A model generated the notes under the pieces. That model did no database searches and was not told the origin of the DNA. It was given only the letters and a program-made list of their open reading frames with translations. This document shows, piece by piece, positions 36,281 through 46,596 of a stretch of 64,000 nt of DNA; position 1 is the stretch's first letter; each line of letters begins with the position of its first letter. The stretch is from Cordilura impudica (lineage: Eukaryota > Arthropoda > Insecta > Diptera > Scathophagidae), in NCBI GenBank assembly GCA_963682025.1, contig OY821519.1:104356480-104420479 (forward strand). The letters run 5' to 3'. Position numbers and translations under genes: made by a program.

Positions 36281-36525
36281 TCAATCATGTTTACTTGTGT
36301 TTGATATAATCAATGGCAATTTGGATCGCCCTAATTTACTCGCACTAATTCCATTTTATATACCACCAGGAACTCTTAGATATGTTGATACTTTTAATAT
36401 CCCTATTCATCGTAAAATAATATTAATTTGGATCTGCAGAAACAATCTAACTCTTTTATTGAATTTTGCACAACAAAAGATGATTTTAAACTATTTCTTT
36501 TTACTGTATTACGATAATTTTAATT
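36281..36525 (+). pseudogene. 3' fragment of a non-LTR reverse transcriptase protein
   Basis: FDIINGNLDRPNLLALIPFY followed by IPPGTLRYVDTFNIPIHR resembles the C-terminal region of insect non-LTR polymerases ('IING..DCP.LL..I.F..P...LR....F.IP..R'). After a shift, the frame SFIEFCTTKDDFKLFLF (36445-36500) is the usual last block. No RT core is present, so only the last ~80 codons were inserted or survive. Confidence 0.45.
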
Positions 36526-36661
36526 TAATATAAATAATTGTATTTTAACTCTATTTTTTATATACATGTGTTACACTCAATGTCTTTAATCATAGTCTGT
36601 AAGGAATTACTTCCATTGACTGAAATAAAAAATTAAATTAACTTAAAATTAATTTGGCTAG

Positions 36662-36760
36662 TTTTTTTTTTCTGCAGCGATAGACCAAAGCCTCTGGTGG
36701 GAATCGAACCCACGACCCCCGCATGGTAGGCGAGCACGCTACCTACTCAGCCACCGGGGC
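36662..36760 (-). ncRNA. tRNA-like sequence, probable short SINE
   Basis: The tRNA-like head (36690-36760, minus strand) has an A box TGGCTGAGTAGG (36742-36753) and a B box GGTTCGATTCC (36700-36710), both perfect matches to RNA polymerase III consensus. The acceptor halves GCCCCGG and CAGAGGC pair at only five of seven positions, and no proper anticodon arm forms, since GGTAG pairs with CTACC instead. About 18 bases later comes an A run (T run 36662-36671 on the plus strand). Together this suggests a tRNA-derived SINE rather than a working tRNA gene; a tRNA pseudogene is the alternative. Confidence 0.55.
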
Positions 36761-36762
36761 GC

Positions 36763-38286
36763 TTTCGATTGCGTGCTGATGTTTGCATATGTGTTGCACT
36801 CCAAATCATATTGTCCTATGAGACAACAAAAGCAACACCGGCATCATCCTTAGCATCAAAACTTCATAGACTATCATTTACAAAACACGCTTTCTTTTTA
36901 CTCAAGGTATTATTTTCATACAATTTTACATTTCGAGTAGGAAACTAAACCACGCATGACAAATTGAAGTTGTCGAAAAACATCGATCCATGGATGATTT
37001 GAAATTTTAATGTAATCAATTTCGGTTCATAGACATGATAAAGAAAAAATCAAAAATTCAGAGACTAAAAAAAAAATATATATATGTTATAAAATGTAGT
37101 TTTCTATACCAAGGTAGGAGTGGGGTTAAAGACCATTTTACAATAAGTTACTTTTTATTGTATTTTGTTTTTTTTATTTTTTTTTTTATTTAATTGCAAT
37201 TCTACTCTTCGCGATCTCAAAAATGTCACTGAAAAGAAGCTTAATAAATACTGACTGAAAAACCATAAAACCTAAAATTTTTAAATATTTTAATCAGCAA
37301 CACAATATACGATACAACAACACAAAATTTACAAAAAATTTAAAATAAAGTCTAGTCAAAAACAACCATTTATAACGTAAAAGTTGTTCAGCTTCACCTC
37401 GTTTCGATTTTCACCTCGTTCTGATTTTCAAAGTGTTTTCAAAACCCCAAACAAAAAAAAATTGGTCACTTACCTCGTCAAGCTGAGTTTAGAGTTTTGT
37501 TATGCTTTGTTATTATATCGTGTATTTTTCGCTAAAGCCTTTATTTGTCGCATGGTGTTTAAGGACCCTTGGTCTCGTTGCGCAGCAAGACAAACTTCTA
37601 TATAAATATGGACCAATCATAACCGAACTAGTTATGCAATTTTTTATAAGATCACAAACTTTGTGGTATTATATATGTATATAGAAGATAATACCGCTCC
37701 TTCTAAGACATTTTACTGCAATCCGACTGGGTGATACGGCTGACTTTAACTCTTTGTAATTACAGTTCGGCTGTCGCTAGTTAAAATGTCAAAGAAGTTA
37801 CAAAACGTATTTAAACAAAAGAAATAAAATTTAAATTGAATATTTTCTGCGGAAAATTTTCGATAAATTAACGTAAATTTTGTTATTGTTGGCATAATCT
37901 TTAACATTTCAATTCGACATGTACAACGAAACCAAATTCCACAATGAGTATTTAGGTTTAATTAAATTTTTCAATTTCGTCTGACTTCAGACTTAAAACA
38001 TTCATCTTTTCTGTAACCAGTACTAGACATGCAAACGAGTATAACAGTGAACGATTTTTGCATGTGTGTGAGTATGTATGTATGTATATTATATAACCAA
38101 TTCATGTTTAATACTGCGAGAATAGTTTTCACACAACTGCATGTTTATGTACGAGTACGTGTACATCAGATTATAAGGACTTTGAAAGTATCAATTCATT
38201 CCCTTAGTTAATATTTTTCATTTCAGCTAGAAAAACGTATTTCAAAACGTAGTTAAAATTCAACATACGACTTCATATATTGAAGG
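36763..38286. other. AT-rich stretch without recognised genes
   Basis: No coding motif. A TATG microsatellite (38070-38090) and T runs near 37160 are the only features seen. Confidence 0.45.
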
Positions 38287-38455
38287 ATATCAGATTCCCT
38301 GTCCCCATACAAAAATATATTTTTAACGGTACACATTTCACACATATTTCACATATGTAAAAATTTGTATCGTATATGATACATGGACTCTGCAAACATG
38401 GCACAATAATATAATTTTGTATCATATGTGATACATTGGACAGGGAACCTGATAT
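38287..38455. mobile_element. Small MITE with 18-bp terminal inverted repeats
   Basis: ATATCAGATTCCCTGTCC (38287-38304) is matched inverted by GGACAGGGAACCTGATAT (38438-38455), with one mismatch. The 169-bp unit contains smaller palindromes (for example TGTATCATATGTGATACA, 38419-38436) and no coding potential. Target duplication is not clear because of the flanking TA run. Confidence 0.65.
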
Positions 38456-40056
38456 ATATATATATTAGGGCGACAGCGGTTTGTATGAAAAAAATTTTGG
38501 GTCGAGTTTTGAGGTGTCCGGATCGGATTATTGTGACACTGGATCTAAAACTTTAGTGGGCAAAATTTGAGCTAAATCCGACTATGCTTTCTGGAAGCGC
38601 ATTGAGTTCAAAGTTCAAATATTTATTTATATATCAAAATTATGAAAAAAAATAATTTTTCTAAAAAATTTTGTTGTTAATAATTGAGATTCAATTAAAT
38701 TAATTAATAGACCATAATCAGGAGTAAATTATCTTTCTATTATATCAACTGCTCCAGCCAATAAATGCGCCGCAGACCACTTGATTATGAAAATCGAGCT
38801 CACATTTTTAAAGACATTGAAATAATCTTATGTAAAGTCTTTTGCATCTCATCTGTTTTTATGTCGTTATAAATTAATGTCAAATTAAAACTTTTAGCTA
38901 CAATGTTTGCCATTTTCATTGATTTCGGAAAATTTCTTGAACAAAATTTTTGAAAAAGTAAAATTTGAGATTTTGAAATAGTGCTAAAAAATACGTACCT
39001 TTTTGACATTAAAATTATGCTAATCAATTATAGCCAATTCACAAACCAACAGAAAAAACAAATTCATTTTTTTTGCAAACATAGTAACAAATTTAATAAA
39101 CACACACATAGCATTGGATAATTTTATGTATGTGTTAGTAGCAAATTTAAATGCAATGTACTCAAAATAAGGGAAAAAAAATTAAAAATCTGTAAATCTG
39201 CAGAACGGCTAAAATGAAATACCTTTCAAATAATATACGTTTGGTCAAAATCGGGATTTAACGGTAGAACAAAACATCAGTTACAAGAAATCGCCTAGCC
39301 TATTAATATTATAGATAAGAACTGTTTTTAAAAGAATTAGTTACTTGCATTTCTGACGAGCATGCGTTCATATAAAACTATATATATTTACAGAAAACAT
39401 TTGAAGCTGATTCTAAAAAAACTCCTAAAGTTTTGGAAGGAGTATATTCGATTGTTATTGTTTGTGATATGGAAAATGTTTTTATTTAAAAGGCAAATAA
39501 ATTTGGTAGTATTATTTCGAAATTATATATATATTTGGTTATCCAACGACGGTAAGTTAAGGTGAAGCTAAGTTATATATGTGAGTCAAATTTTTTTGCC
39601 TTATTAAATGGTTTCTTAAATTTATGTATAAGAAAAATAATTATTCAAATCAAGTAAGTGCAATTGTTCTTGTTGTAAAGTTAACAACATTATACTTAAT
39701 GGCACGCAATTTTCCAATGACCGCAGTTTCTATGTAGCTCACATTTTACCGGCTGCCAAGACAGAACTTTCAGGACATGTAACTGTTTGGTTTGCGTTCA
39801 TTTCTTATGAGAATTTTTTTCATTTTTGCCTTGCATTAGTTTTTAGCTTAGCAACGCAACCATACGAACTGAGTTGGTAATATTATACACTTAACGACAA
39901 CAAAAAAATATTTTAACTTAAGTAAATTAATATTTTGGAATATTAGGAAAGTAAGTGTTAATTGATAATTTCATTTCATCGCAATTCACAATTAACCAAT
40001 TATCCAATTAAATACCTTGGACACTTGTATTGTATGCTGCCAAATGCGAAAAGTTC
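38456..40056. other. AT-rich stretch without recognised genes
   Basis: No recognised element ends or protein motifs. Open frames 38800-39027 and 39362-39565 have no motif. Confidence 0.45.
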
Positions 40057-40712
40057 TGATGTTTATAGCTACCAAATATATTGGATCCAGACCCACGTTT
40101 TGTTAATCTGATTGATGTAAATGATGTGGATAACATCTAGTTTATATAATTATATTTGATGAAACTTGATATATTTGTAGACCAAAAGACGGTCGGTATT
40201 GAATTTAGTGAAAGTTGGTTCATGTTAAGAATTAGCTCCCAGAACACTAAGTGATCGAGATCCAGATTATCAAAATAAATAGGAGAAATATAGTTTATGT
40301 TTGCCTATTATACATATAAATAAGAAGTCAAAAAATAAACCCTGTAGCATCATATTTCGTAATTGTTCCCATATTTATCTGTTTCCCGATATTCACTCAA
40401 ATCTACAAAAACAAAAAAAATATTGCATAGTTCATTCGCAACCTTGCTGTGTATATGTTTCTGAAAAAAACAAGTTGCTAAGTATGAGCGGAAATTTTTT
40501 TGATCCCACATCATATATACATTTGGTCCCCATATAATAATAGAATCTGTTATGAACTTTTTTGTACCTTCAGAGCACAAATTAATAACAATGGCATTTA
40601 AGACTCGTATATCCTTATTATCTAAATCTTCAGCCAAGTTGGATTTAAGATCAGTTATCGAAATTCGTGGTATAGGGTACGGTCAAACCCGACTAATTAT
40701 TCTAACTCGTTT
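40057..40712 (-). repeat. Old, diverged family A copy
   Basis: In minus orientation the segment order follows family A: TTTATAGCTACCAAATAT, then TTGATATATTTGTAGACC.., GGTTCATGTTAAGAATTAGC.., CCGATATTCACTCAAATCTA, CAAAAACAAAAAAAATATTG, TCCCCATATAATAATAGAAT, and TGGTATAGGGTACGGTCAAA. The palindrome is eroded and the ends are lost. It represents an earlier wave than the copies at 45805 and 59154. Confidence 0.5.
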
Positions 40713-41350
40713 TTGTATATGGGGCGTTTCATGTTAAATGACTCAACTTTTGAAACCGATGTCTTCCGATCAGGATAAAATTCGCACCAAGGTTAGTCCT
40801 ATTGGATAGTAGCTCAACAAGATCGGTTCAGAACTCTCTGAGTTAGAAGGGGTCAAAATTTGACAGTTTGACCAAACAGGTGTTTTTTCTCATACATGTA
40901 ACTTTTTCTTATTGTTCTTAGCAAAGTTTGTCCCAAATAGTTTAGATAACTAATTCTTCAGTCTTTCGGAAAAAAAATAAAAAAAAAGGTTTGACTTTTT
41001 TTTTTGCAAAATCAAAAATTTTTTTTGACTTTTTTTCAAATAAGGGATTTTTTTTTTTTTTTTTTGCTCAAAAGAAAGCTTACGTTTTTCCCTTAAGAGC
41101 TTGTTGGTCGCTTAGCGGGATGCGAGTGGGATTACTATCAAAAAAAATGTTTCATAACTCAAGACAACGGTTTTTTATGTAAGTGTTTCTAAAACCTCAA
41201 AAATAAAACGTATACTGAAGAACTAGACAAATTAACCTTTCCGACGGTATGTAACATACCTAACTAAAATTTCATACCCTCAATATATTAAACCCCCAAC
41301 ATTTTTTCTGAGTCTTTACGTGATAGAAGACTCATTTGAAGTCTGGATAA
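40713..41350. other. T-rich stretch without recognised genes
   Basis: There are long T runs at 40998-41070. The 63-codon frame there is a low-complexity artefact. No element end was recognised. Confidence 0.5.
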
Positions 41351-41870
41351 TTCGTTATTTCATATGATTTCGCAGAAAACTATAAATATGATCTTCAGGA
41401 TGCCGTACAAGCTTTCCACTTCAATAACGACCAAGCAACTATATTTACAGTAGTTATTTACTACATGAAAGATGAAAAAGTGGAACACAAAAGTATGGCA
41501 ATCATATCCGTCGATTTAAAATATGATACCGTTGCAGTTTATGAGTACCAGAAGATAATACTAAAATATATAAAATCGGAGCTCGTCAACATTTTAGAAA
41601 CAAAAGTAGCTTCGCAAATCTTGTGGCTCATAAAACCGATTTTGGGATGCCAGCTGAGTGGCATTTACATCCTACTGCTCATGGTAAAGGAGCATGTGAT
41701 GGTATTGGAGCAAACCTTAAAAGAAATGCAGCGAAATATAGCCTCCAGTGCTCTCATCAAGATCGCATCTCAGATGCGACTGCTTTATTCCATTGAACCT
41801 AGGAACGCCAAGAAAGGATTGGCTAAAAAAGCAGCAGATAAATGCGACAACTAAGCTGGAAGAAAGACTG
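41351..41870 (+). pseudogene. Relic of an uncharacterised conserved protein family ('DFAENY...HGKGACDG')
   Basis: Frame 1 (41351 to about 41585) reads SYDFAENYKYDLQDAVQAFH, FNNDQATIFTVVIYYMK and HKSMAIIS followed by DLKYDTVAVYEYQKIIL. After a one-base-type shift near 41585, frame 2 (41593-41793) reads RNKSSFANLVAHKTDFG, MPAEWHLHPTAHGKGACDGI and GANLKRNAAKYSLQC. A third frame ends TPRKDWLKKQQINATTKLEE. From memory this matches a family of unnamed, multi-copy invertebrate proteins ('DFSENY', 'F.WNN.QAT.HPFV', 'AEWHF.ATSHGKG.CDG.GG'). No function is established; a TE-encoded nuclease-like domain is a guess. The ATG at 41465 is internal. A family A head follows at 41925. Confidence 0.6.
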
Positions 41871-41924
41871 GATTTTTAAGATGTGACAAAACTTAAATGC
41901 TTCATCAGCTAAATTAAGTATAAA

Positions 41925-42041
41925 ACAAGTAAGAAAATTATAGTCGGTCTAGACTGACTATACGTACCCGATACCATGCGTTTAGAGACCCTATATCTCA
42001 GGCCCAACTAACTGGATATAAAAAAATAAGCATAAACCAAA
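41925..42041 (+). repeat. Family A head fragment
   Basis: The first ~115 bp of family A, from ACAAGTAAGAAAATTATAG through the palindrome (GTCGGTCTAGACTGACT), CGATACCATGCG and CCCAACTAACTGGATATA, to AAGCATAAACC. Similarity stops at about 42041, 14 bp before the Helitron at 42056. Confidence 0.75.
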
Positions 42042-42055
42042 CGTTTATATATAAA

Positions 42056-42510
42056 CTAGATGCAACCCGGTGTGCTTCGCTACACCCTCCCCCTCCCCCA
42101 CCCCTTCCGAATCGTCACGAAATGGCTCACGCAAATTCCCAAGGCTCTCACTAATACAGTAATTCAGATATATCACATTTAATATTAAGTTTGTGTAGTG
42201 GTGCCACGGGCATTTGTCCAATCCCGCCCATTTTTTGGTCTGACTACTCACGTTAAAAATAGATGACCTGAGCCAAATTAGCAAAGTTTTCTCTATCATA
42301 TTAATATATATGATATTTAAAAATTACTTTGTATGGGAGGTGCCACGCCCGCTAAAAATATTTAAAAAAGTTACAGCCTGTAGTACTCCCATATCCGCAG
42401 TAAGACTATGTGAAAATTTCAGGAAGGTCAGATGAGTAGTTACGGAGATTACCTCCTACAAACAAACAAACAAACAAACATATATTACCTCTTTATTATG
42501 TTAGTATAGA
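42056..42510 (-). mobile_element. Non-autonomous Helitron with intact ends
   Basis: On the minus strand the element starts TCTATACTAACATAATAAAG (5' TC end at 42510). It ends GGTGTAGCGAAGCACACC (a hairpin), GGGTTGCAT and CTAG at 42056. The 3' hairpin lies nine bases before CTAG, and the flanking bases are A (5') and T (3'), as expected for Helitron insertion between A and T without duplication. The 455-bp unit contains two copies of the 'GGTGCCACG..C' block and a GTTT tract (CAAA on the plus strand, 42462-42480). It has no coding capacity. Confidence 0.8.
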
Positions 42511-42528
42511 TTATTTGCAAAGATTTTG

Positions 42529-42650
42529 TTATTTCGATACTTGCTGATATACAATGTTTTTTGTTTTTTCATTCGGTACAACAGTTATCAGATTTTTCGG
42601 CGTTCCTACCCTGCAGCAAGGTACATGTAGCTGCCCATGAGAAGACGATG
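42529..42650 (-). pseudogene. C-terminal tail of a Helitron Rep/helicase
   Basis: Forty codons on the minus strand read SSSHGQLHVPCCRVGTPKNL, then ITVVPNEKTKNIVYQQVSK and a TAA stop. This is the end of the Pif1-type helicase of Helitrons, whose last conserved motif is 'HGQLYVA.SRVG...NL' followed by a 'KNIVY' tail. The frame is uninterrupted to its natural stop, but everything upstream is replaced by repeats, so no helicase activity can remain. Confidence 0.7.
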
Positions 42651-42884
42651 GATTATCAAAATTAGATCTAGCAACACTTAACTATTGACTTTGAACTTTG
42701 AATATCATTGGGCAAATTTTCTTTTTAGCGATTTTTGATATTGAAGATTTTTTGGGCGATTTTTATTTTTCGCAATTTTCGGTTTTTGGCGAATTTTTGA
42801 TTTTGTCGATATATTTTCCACCACAAATCACATTGATAACTAATGTATTTTACAAAAGACTGTTGCTTTCGTAGTACTTTATAT

Positions 42885-43770
42885 TATTTATATAGGAGGT
42901 GCCACGGCCACTAATCCCATCGCGCCAAATTTTTATTGGACTACTCACATTAATATCTGATGGACTCGTGCAAAATGTCGACTCATTCCCTTTTATAGAA
43001 CACCAGTTATATGATATTAGATATCTACTTTGCATGGGCGGTGCTAAGCCCACTGCTACGGTCACGCCCATTTTTTGTTCCACTAATCATACAAACAATC
43101 TATGGGCTCATCCAAAACCACAAATCCCTCTCTTTTACAGTACTCCAGATATGTGACATTAAATAGTTACTTTTCATGGGGAGTGCCAACGCCATTGGTG
43201 TGAACCCGCCAATTTTTTGTCAGACTACTCATACTAAGATCTGATGGTGTCGTGCAAAGTGTCAAAGCTTTCCTTTGTTAGTACACCAGTTATACGGGCG
43301 GTGCCACGCCCACTGCTCCGATCACGCCCATTTTTTATCTAACTAATCACATGAATAACTTATGGGCTCACACAAAGTCCCAAGACACTCACTATAACAG
43401 TACTCCCGATATATGGCATTTTATATTTAATTTGTATGGCAGGTGCCACGCCTATTGGTCCGATACTGCCCATTTTTTGTCCGACTACTCACATTAATAA
43501 TAGGTGACATCAGAAAAATTTCAAAAGCTCTCTCTATCACATAACTCGAGATATATAATATTGAATTATTACTTGTATGGGAGGTACCACGCCCACTTGT
43601 CCGATCCCGCCCATTTCCGGCGTAGCTTCTGATATTAATAATAGGTGGCCTTACACAAATTTGCAAAGCTCTCCCTATCATAGTACTCAATATATATATA
43701 CGATATTAAAAATTTACTTTGTGTGGGAGGTGCCACGCCCACTAAAAATATTAAAAAAAATTATAGCCTA
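42885..43770. repeat. 142-bp tandem repeat inside the Helitron
   Basis: The marker GGTGCCACG (or a near match) recurs at 42899, 43041, 43183, 43301, 43443, 43584 and 43730, giving spacings of 142, 142, 118, 142, 141 and 146 bp. Each unit continues with a CCCGCCCATTTTTTGTC-type block, ACTACTCACATTAATA, and GATATATGATATTA. The 84-87 codon frames in this region (43427-43690, 42899-43156) are by-products of the repeat. Confidence 0.75.
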
Positions 43771-44195
43771 TAGCACTTCCCATATCCGCAGTAAGACTCT
43801 GTGAAAATTTCAGGAATATCAGGTGGGTAGTTACGGAGATTACCTCCTACAAACAAACAAACAAACAAACAAACAAACACACATTACCTCTTTATAATAT
43901 TAGTATACACATAAACATAACAGTTTGACAGCTGAAAATTATTAGCTAATAGAAACATATTTTACTTGACTTCACGTGCCTTACCGGCGTAAAAAATTTT
44001 AATAGTGTCCGCGGGATGGCGTAATCTTGTCCTCTATCATTCTTAGTACTCCGTTTGGTATAGTATCAGTCAGTGTGTGTGTTATTAATGTGTGTTACAG
44101 TAGCTGGTGTTACGTCATATATGTTATGTCTGGGTAATTGTGTGTAGAGTTATATTACTGTGTTGTTATTGTTATTGTTATTAGTTATAATTCCG

Positions 44196-44597
44196 TTAAA
44201 AAATCAATCCATATTCCTTGCGAACGGCATTTGTGGTGTTTTTTTTTTTTAAGTCTAAGTCTTTTTTTACTGTTGAAATACTTGCTGTTATGACCAAATC
44301 AGATTTGACTTTTGCTGCTGACTGATGAAAATTTAAGGCTGCTCTCAGTATTGCTCTTCTGTCAGCTTCTGATGTCACTTTTTTAGTGCACCCTTTCATG
44401 TTTTTCCATACGTCGAGGGATTTATTAAAAAATTTTATATTCGTTCCATTTTTTTTGCGATTTCTCTTTATGATAACTTCATTTCTAATATAAACGATAG
44501 CTTTTGCCTTCTCCTCTGTCCTTAATGCACTTTTCGTCCCATTATGTACAGAAATTGAATTGAAATAAAAATTTCTGATTGAAAAATATTTTACCAC
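44196..44597 (-). pseudogene. N-terminal DNA-binding fragment of a Tc1-like transposase
   Basis: Within the 133-codon frame, KKVTSEADRRAILRAALNFH, QSAAKVKSDL and ITASISTVKKDL (residues about 70-118) look like the paired helix-turn-helix of Tc1 transposases ('.LS...R..I.R....NP..S...L...L...VS..TVRR.L'). No DDE catalytic region follows, and the first 60 residues are low in similarity. An unrelated helix-turn-helix relic is possible. Confidence 0.4.
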
Positions 44598-44863
44598 AAC
44601 AAATCACTTTCACAACGTGCAATAAACCAATACAATTGTAACTGTTCTTAATCTAATGACCCAAAAATAATTTCACATTTTATATTCATGGTGAAAGCAA
44701 GTACTAAGAAAACATAACGCTATTGTTTTGCATCTCATACCCTTTTCTAAAAAAATCTTATAAACTATAGTTTAAAAATAAAAAGAACAATAGCCGATAT
44801 GAATTAAGAGAGAATAGCAAAAATAAAATCTATTTGAAAAAAACATGTTCTTATTTAAGTGCA

Positions 44864-45804
44864 CAAAAGAACTTGTGCATGCAGAATCTTCAAGATACTA
44901 CTATTTGCTTTGGGCAAAAAATACCCGCTTTGATCGATTTCAGATTAACGAAGAACATCGCAAAAGAACTTGTGCATGTAGAATCTTCAATGTAACTCTC
45001 GTCTGACCACACACCCGTTATTGTTACTATTTCGAACCCCCAAGAAATTGTGTCCCGATCTAGTGATTTAACGCTTTCAAGCAATATTTATTGGCTTAAA
45101 TACAAAAAGTTTCTTAGTACCCATTGTACAGAAAGCTTTACGCTAAGAACACCAGATGATATTGAACTCTCGATTGTTAACTTCGAACAAAATCTCAAAC
45201 TCAGCTGCTCAACTTGCTAATAAACCTCCTCGTCACACCATGCCATATCGAACTACTTCTGTAGATGTTGAAAGGCTATTAGGTAAAAAAACGCAGAATT
45301 CAAAGAGAGCGGCAACTGCACAGATCTCCTCCACTTAAGCAACAATTGAAAGAATGCACGAAAAGCCTACGGAAACTGCTTGAAACACAAAGAAGTGCTA
45401 ATTTGAATAGTTATCTTGAAAAACTGGGTCCATCAGAAAAAACTGATTACTCTTTGTGGCGTGCTACAAAAAATCTTAAAAGACCTGTTGTACGTAAGCC
45501 TCCTCTAAGAAAGGAAAGTGGAGGATGGCCTAGGAATGACAAAGAGAAGGGAGATCCGTTTGTGGACCATCTAAAAAAAGATTTTACTCCAAATATAACC
45601 CCTAGTTCTATTGATGAGATGCCACCTCTTACTTCGCAACATGGAGCAGTGTCCCTTCGTTTTGAAATTCGAGAGGTCGAAAGGTTATTGTTGATTTAAC
45701 CCCCCCCCCCCCCCCAAAAAAAAAGCATCGGGAATCGATGGGATCAGAAATAGAATGCTTTTGGAATTACCCAGAATAGCATCAAGAATAATTCTGTTTA
45801 TTTT
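44864..45804 (+). pseudogene. Jockey element J1, endonuclease end and linker
   Basis: Plus-strand blocks in order: KIPALIDFRLTKNIAKELVH (about 44918-44975), LSSDHTPVIVTIS with the catalytic SDH box (44996-45034), then the linker with ANKPPRHTMPYRTTSVDVER and, at 45346-45699, LRKLLETQRSANLNSYLEKL, YSLWRATKNLKRPVVRKPPL and DKEKGDPFVDHLKKDFTP. Past a C18 run (about 45699-45715), KASGIDGIRNRMLLELPR starts the RT. A 30-bp stretch is repeated at 44864 and 44961. The family A element at 45805 cuts the RT after IILFIF. Confidence 0.75.
45698..45725. repeat. Poly-C run followed by poly-A inside J1
   Basis: About 17-18 consecutive C are followed directly by nine A between the linker frame ending LLLI and KASGIDGIRN. 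It replaces the few codons expected there (an 'IKTLKPKKA'-like block in Jockey RT) and shifts the frame. It could be a slippage product or a low-accuracy assembly spot. Confidence 0.8.
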
Positions 45805-46596
45805 TATACCCTATACCACTATGTGGTTTGGGTATAATGACTTTGTGCTGCTGTTTGTAACAACCAAAAATATTTGACCTAGACCCATCTTTAATTATAC
45901 CGATCGAATCAGAATCACTTTCTGAGTTGATTTAACAATGTCCGTCCGTCCGTCCGTCCGTCCGTCCGTCCGTCTGTGTGTCCATGTAAACCTTGTAATC
46001 AAACTGCAGGTCGCAAATATGAATATATTTTGATGAAATTTGGTATATAAGCTTTTATCGGCCATGGGATGAACGCTATTGAAATTGGTGAGAATCGGTC
46101 TATGTTCAGACCTAGCCCCCATACAAATTACCCCTATGAAATAGCCATAAAATGTCATAAGATCCAAATTGTCATATAGATCTTACTCAAATTGGGTTTA
46201 TATGCGTTCATTACATCCACTAATGAGTAGTCCAAAAATTATACCTGTGGGCCCATATAGAGCTGCTTCCCGATTTTCACTTAAATCTATTAAAAAACAA
46301 AAATATTGCACTGATTCTTCTCAAATTTTGTTTGTATATATTTTTGCAAAATACAAGAGACTTTTCCAAACATGATCAGGATCGGTCCATTTTTGGACCT
46401 AGTCCCCATATAGATATAGCATCCGATATGAACTTTTTCATATCTGCAGCCAAAAAAATTAATAAAGATCCCACTCAAATTTGGTTTTGGCTTATTTTAT
46501 ATGTCCAGTTAGTTGGGCCTAAGAGATAGGGTTTCTAAACGCATGGTATAGGGTATCGTATAGTCGGTCTAGACCGACTATAATTTTCTTACTTGT
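45805..46596 (-). mobile_element. Family A repeat, copy 6 (well preserved)
   Basis: On the minus strand it begins ACAAGTAAGAAAATTATAG (ending at 46596), carries the perfect palindrome AGTCGGTCTAGACCGACT, an eight-unit GGAC tract (45940-45971 on plus, GTCC), and ends GTGGTATAGGGTATA at 45805. It interrupts the J1 RT: removing it joins ..CTGTTTATTTT to TAATGTTAGAATACGC and restores the reading IILFIFNVRIRLEHFPPEW. The junction is T|T with no visible duplication. Several 60-90 codon frames inside are artefacts. Confidence 0.85.

Larger units (their letters stand above)
42511..43908 (-). mobile_element. Decayed Helitron with helicase tail and 142-bp repeats
   Basis: The minus-strand 5' end, GTATACTAATATTATAAAGAGG near 43908, resembles the intact Helitron's TCTATACTAACATAATAAAGAGG. 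It is followed by a GTTT tract (43848-43880 on plus, CAAA) and then about seven tandem units marked by 'GGTGCCACGCCC' on the plus strand. After these come GCGATTTTTGATTTTG-like repeats (42725-42810) and the helicase C-terminus. The 3' end is not seen; the 42056-42510 Helitron sits exactly at the end of this region, so it probably inserted there. Confidence 0.65.

Noticed and set aside
36690..36760. Functional tRNA gene
   Set aside because: The acceptor stem has two mismatches and the anticodon arm cannot form; the A run after it favours a SINE.
42885..43770. Regular ~142-bp spacing as a possible CRISPR or gene array
   Set aside because: Units are contiguous and similar along their whole length, and lie inside Helitron sequence.
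46169..46529. Several 60-70 codon frames inside family A copies (also at 3577, 59221, 59375, 59583)
   Set aside because: The same residues recur only because the repeat recurs; frames are not conserved through indels between copies, so coding is unlikely.
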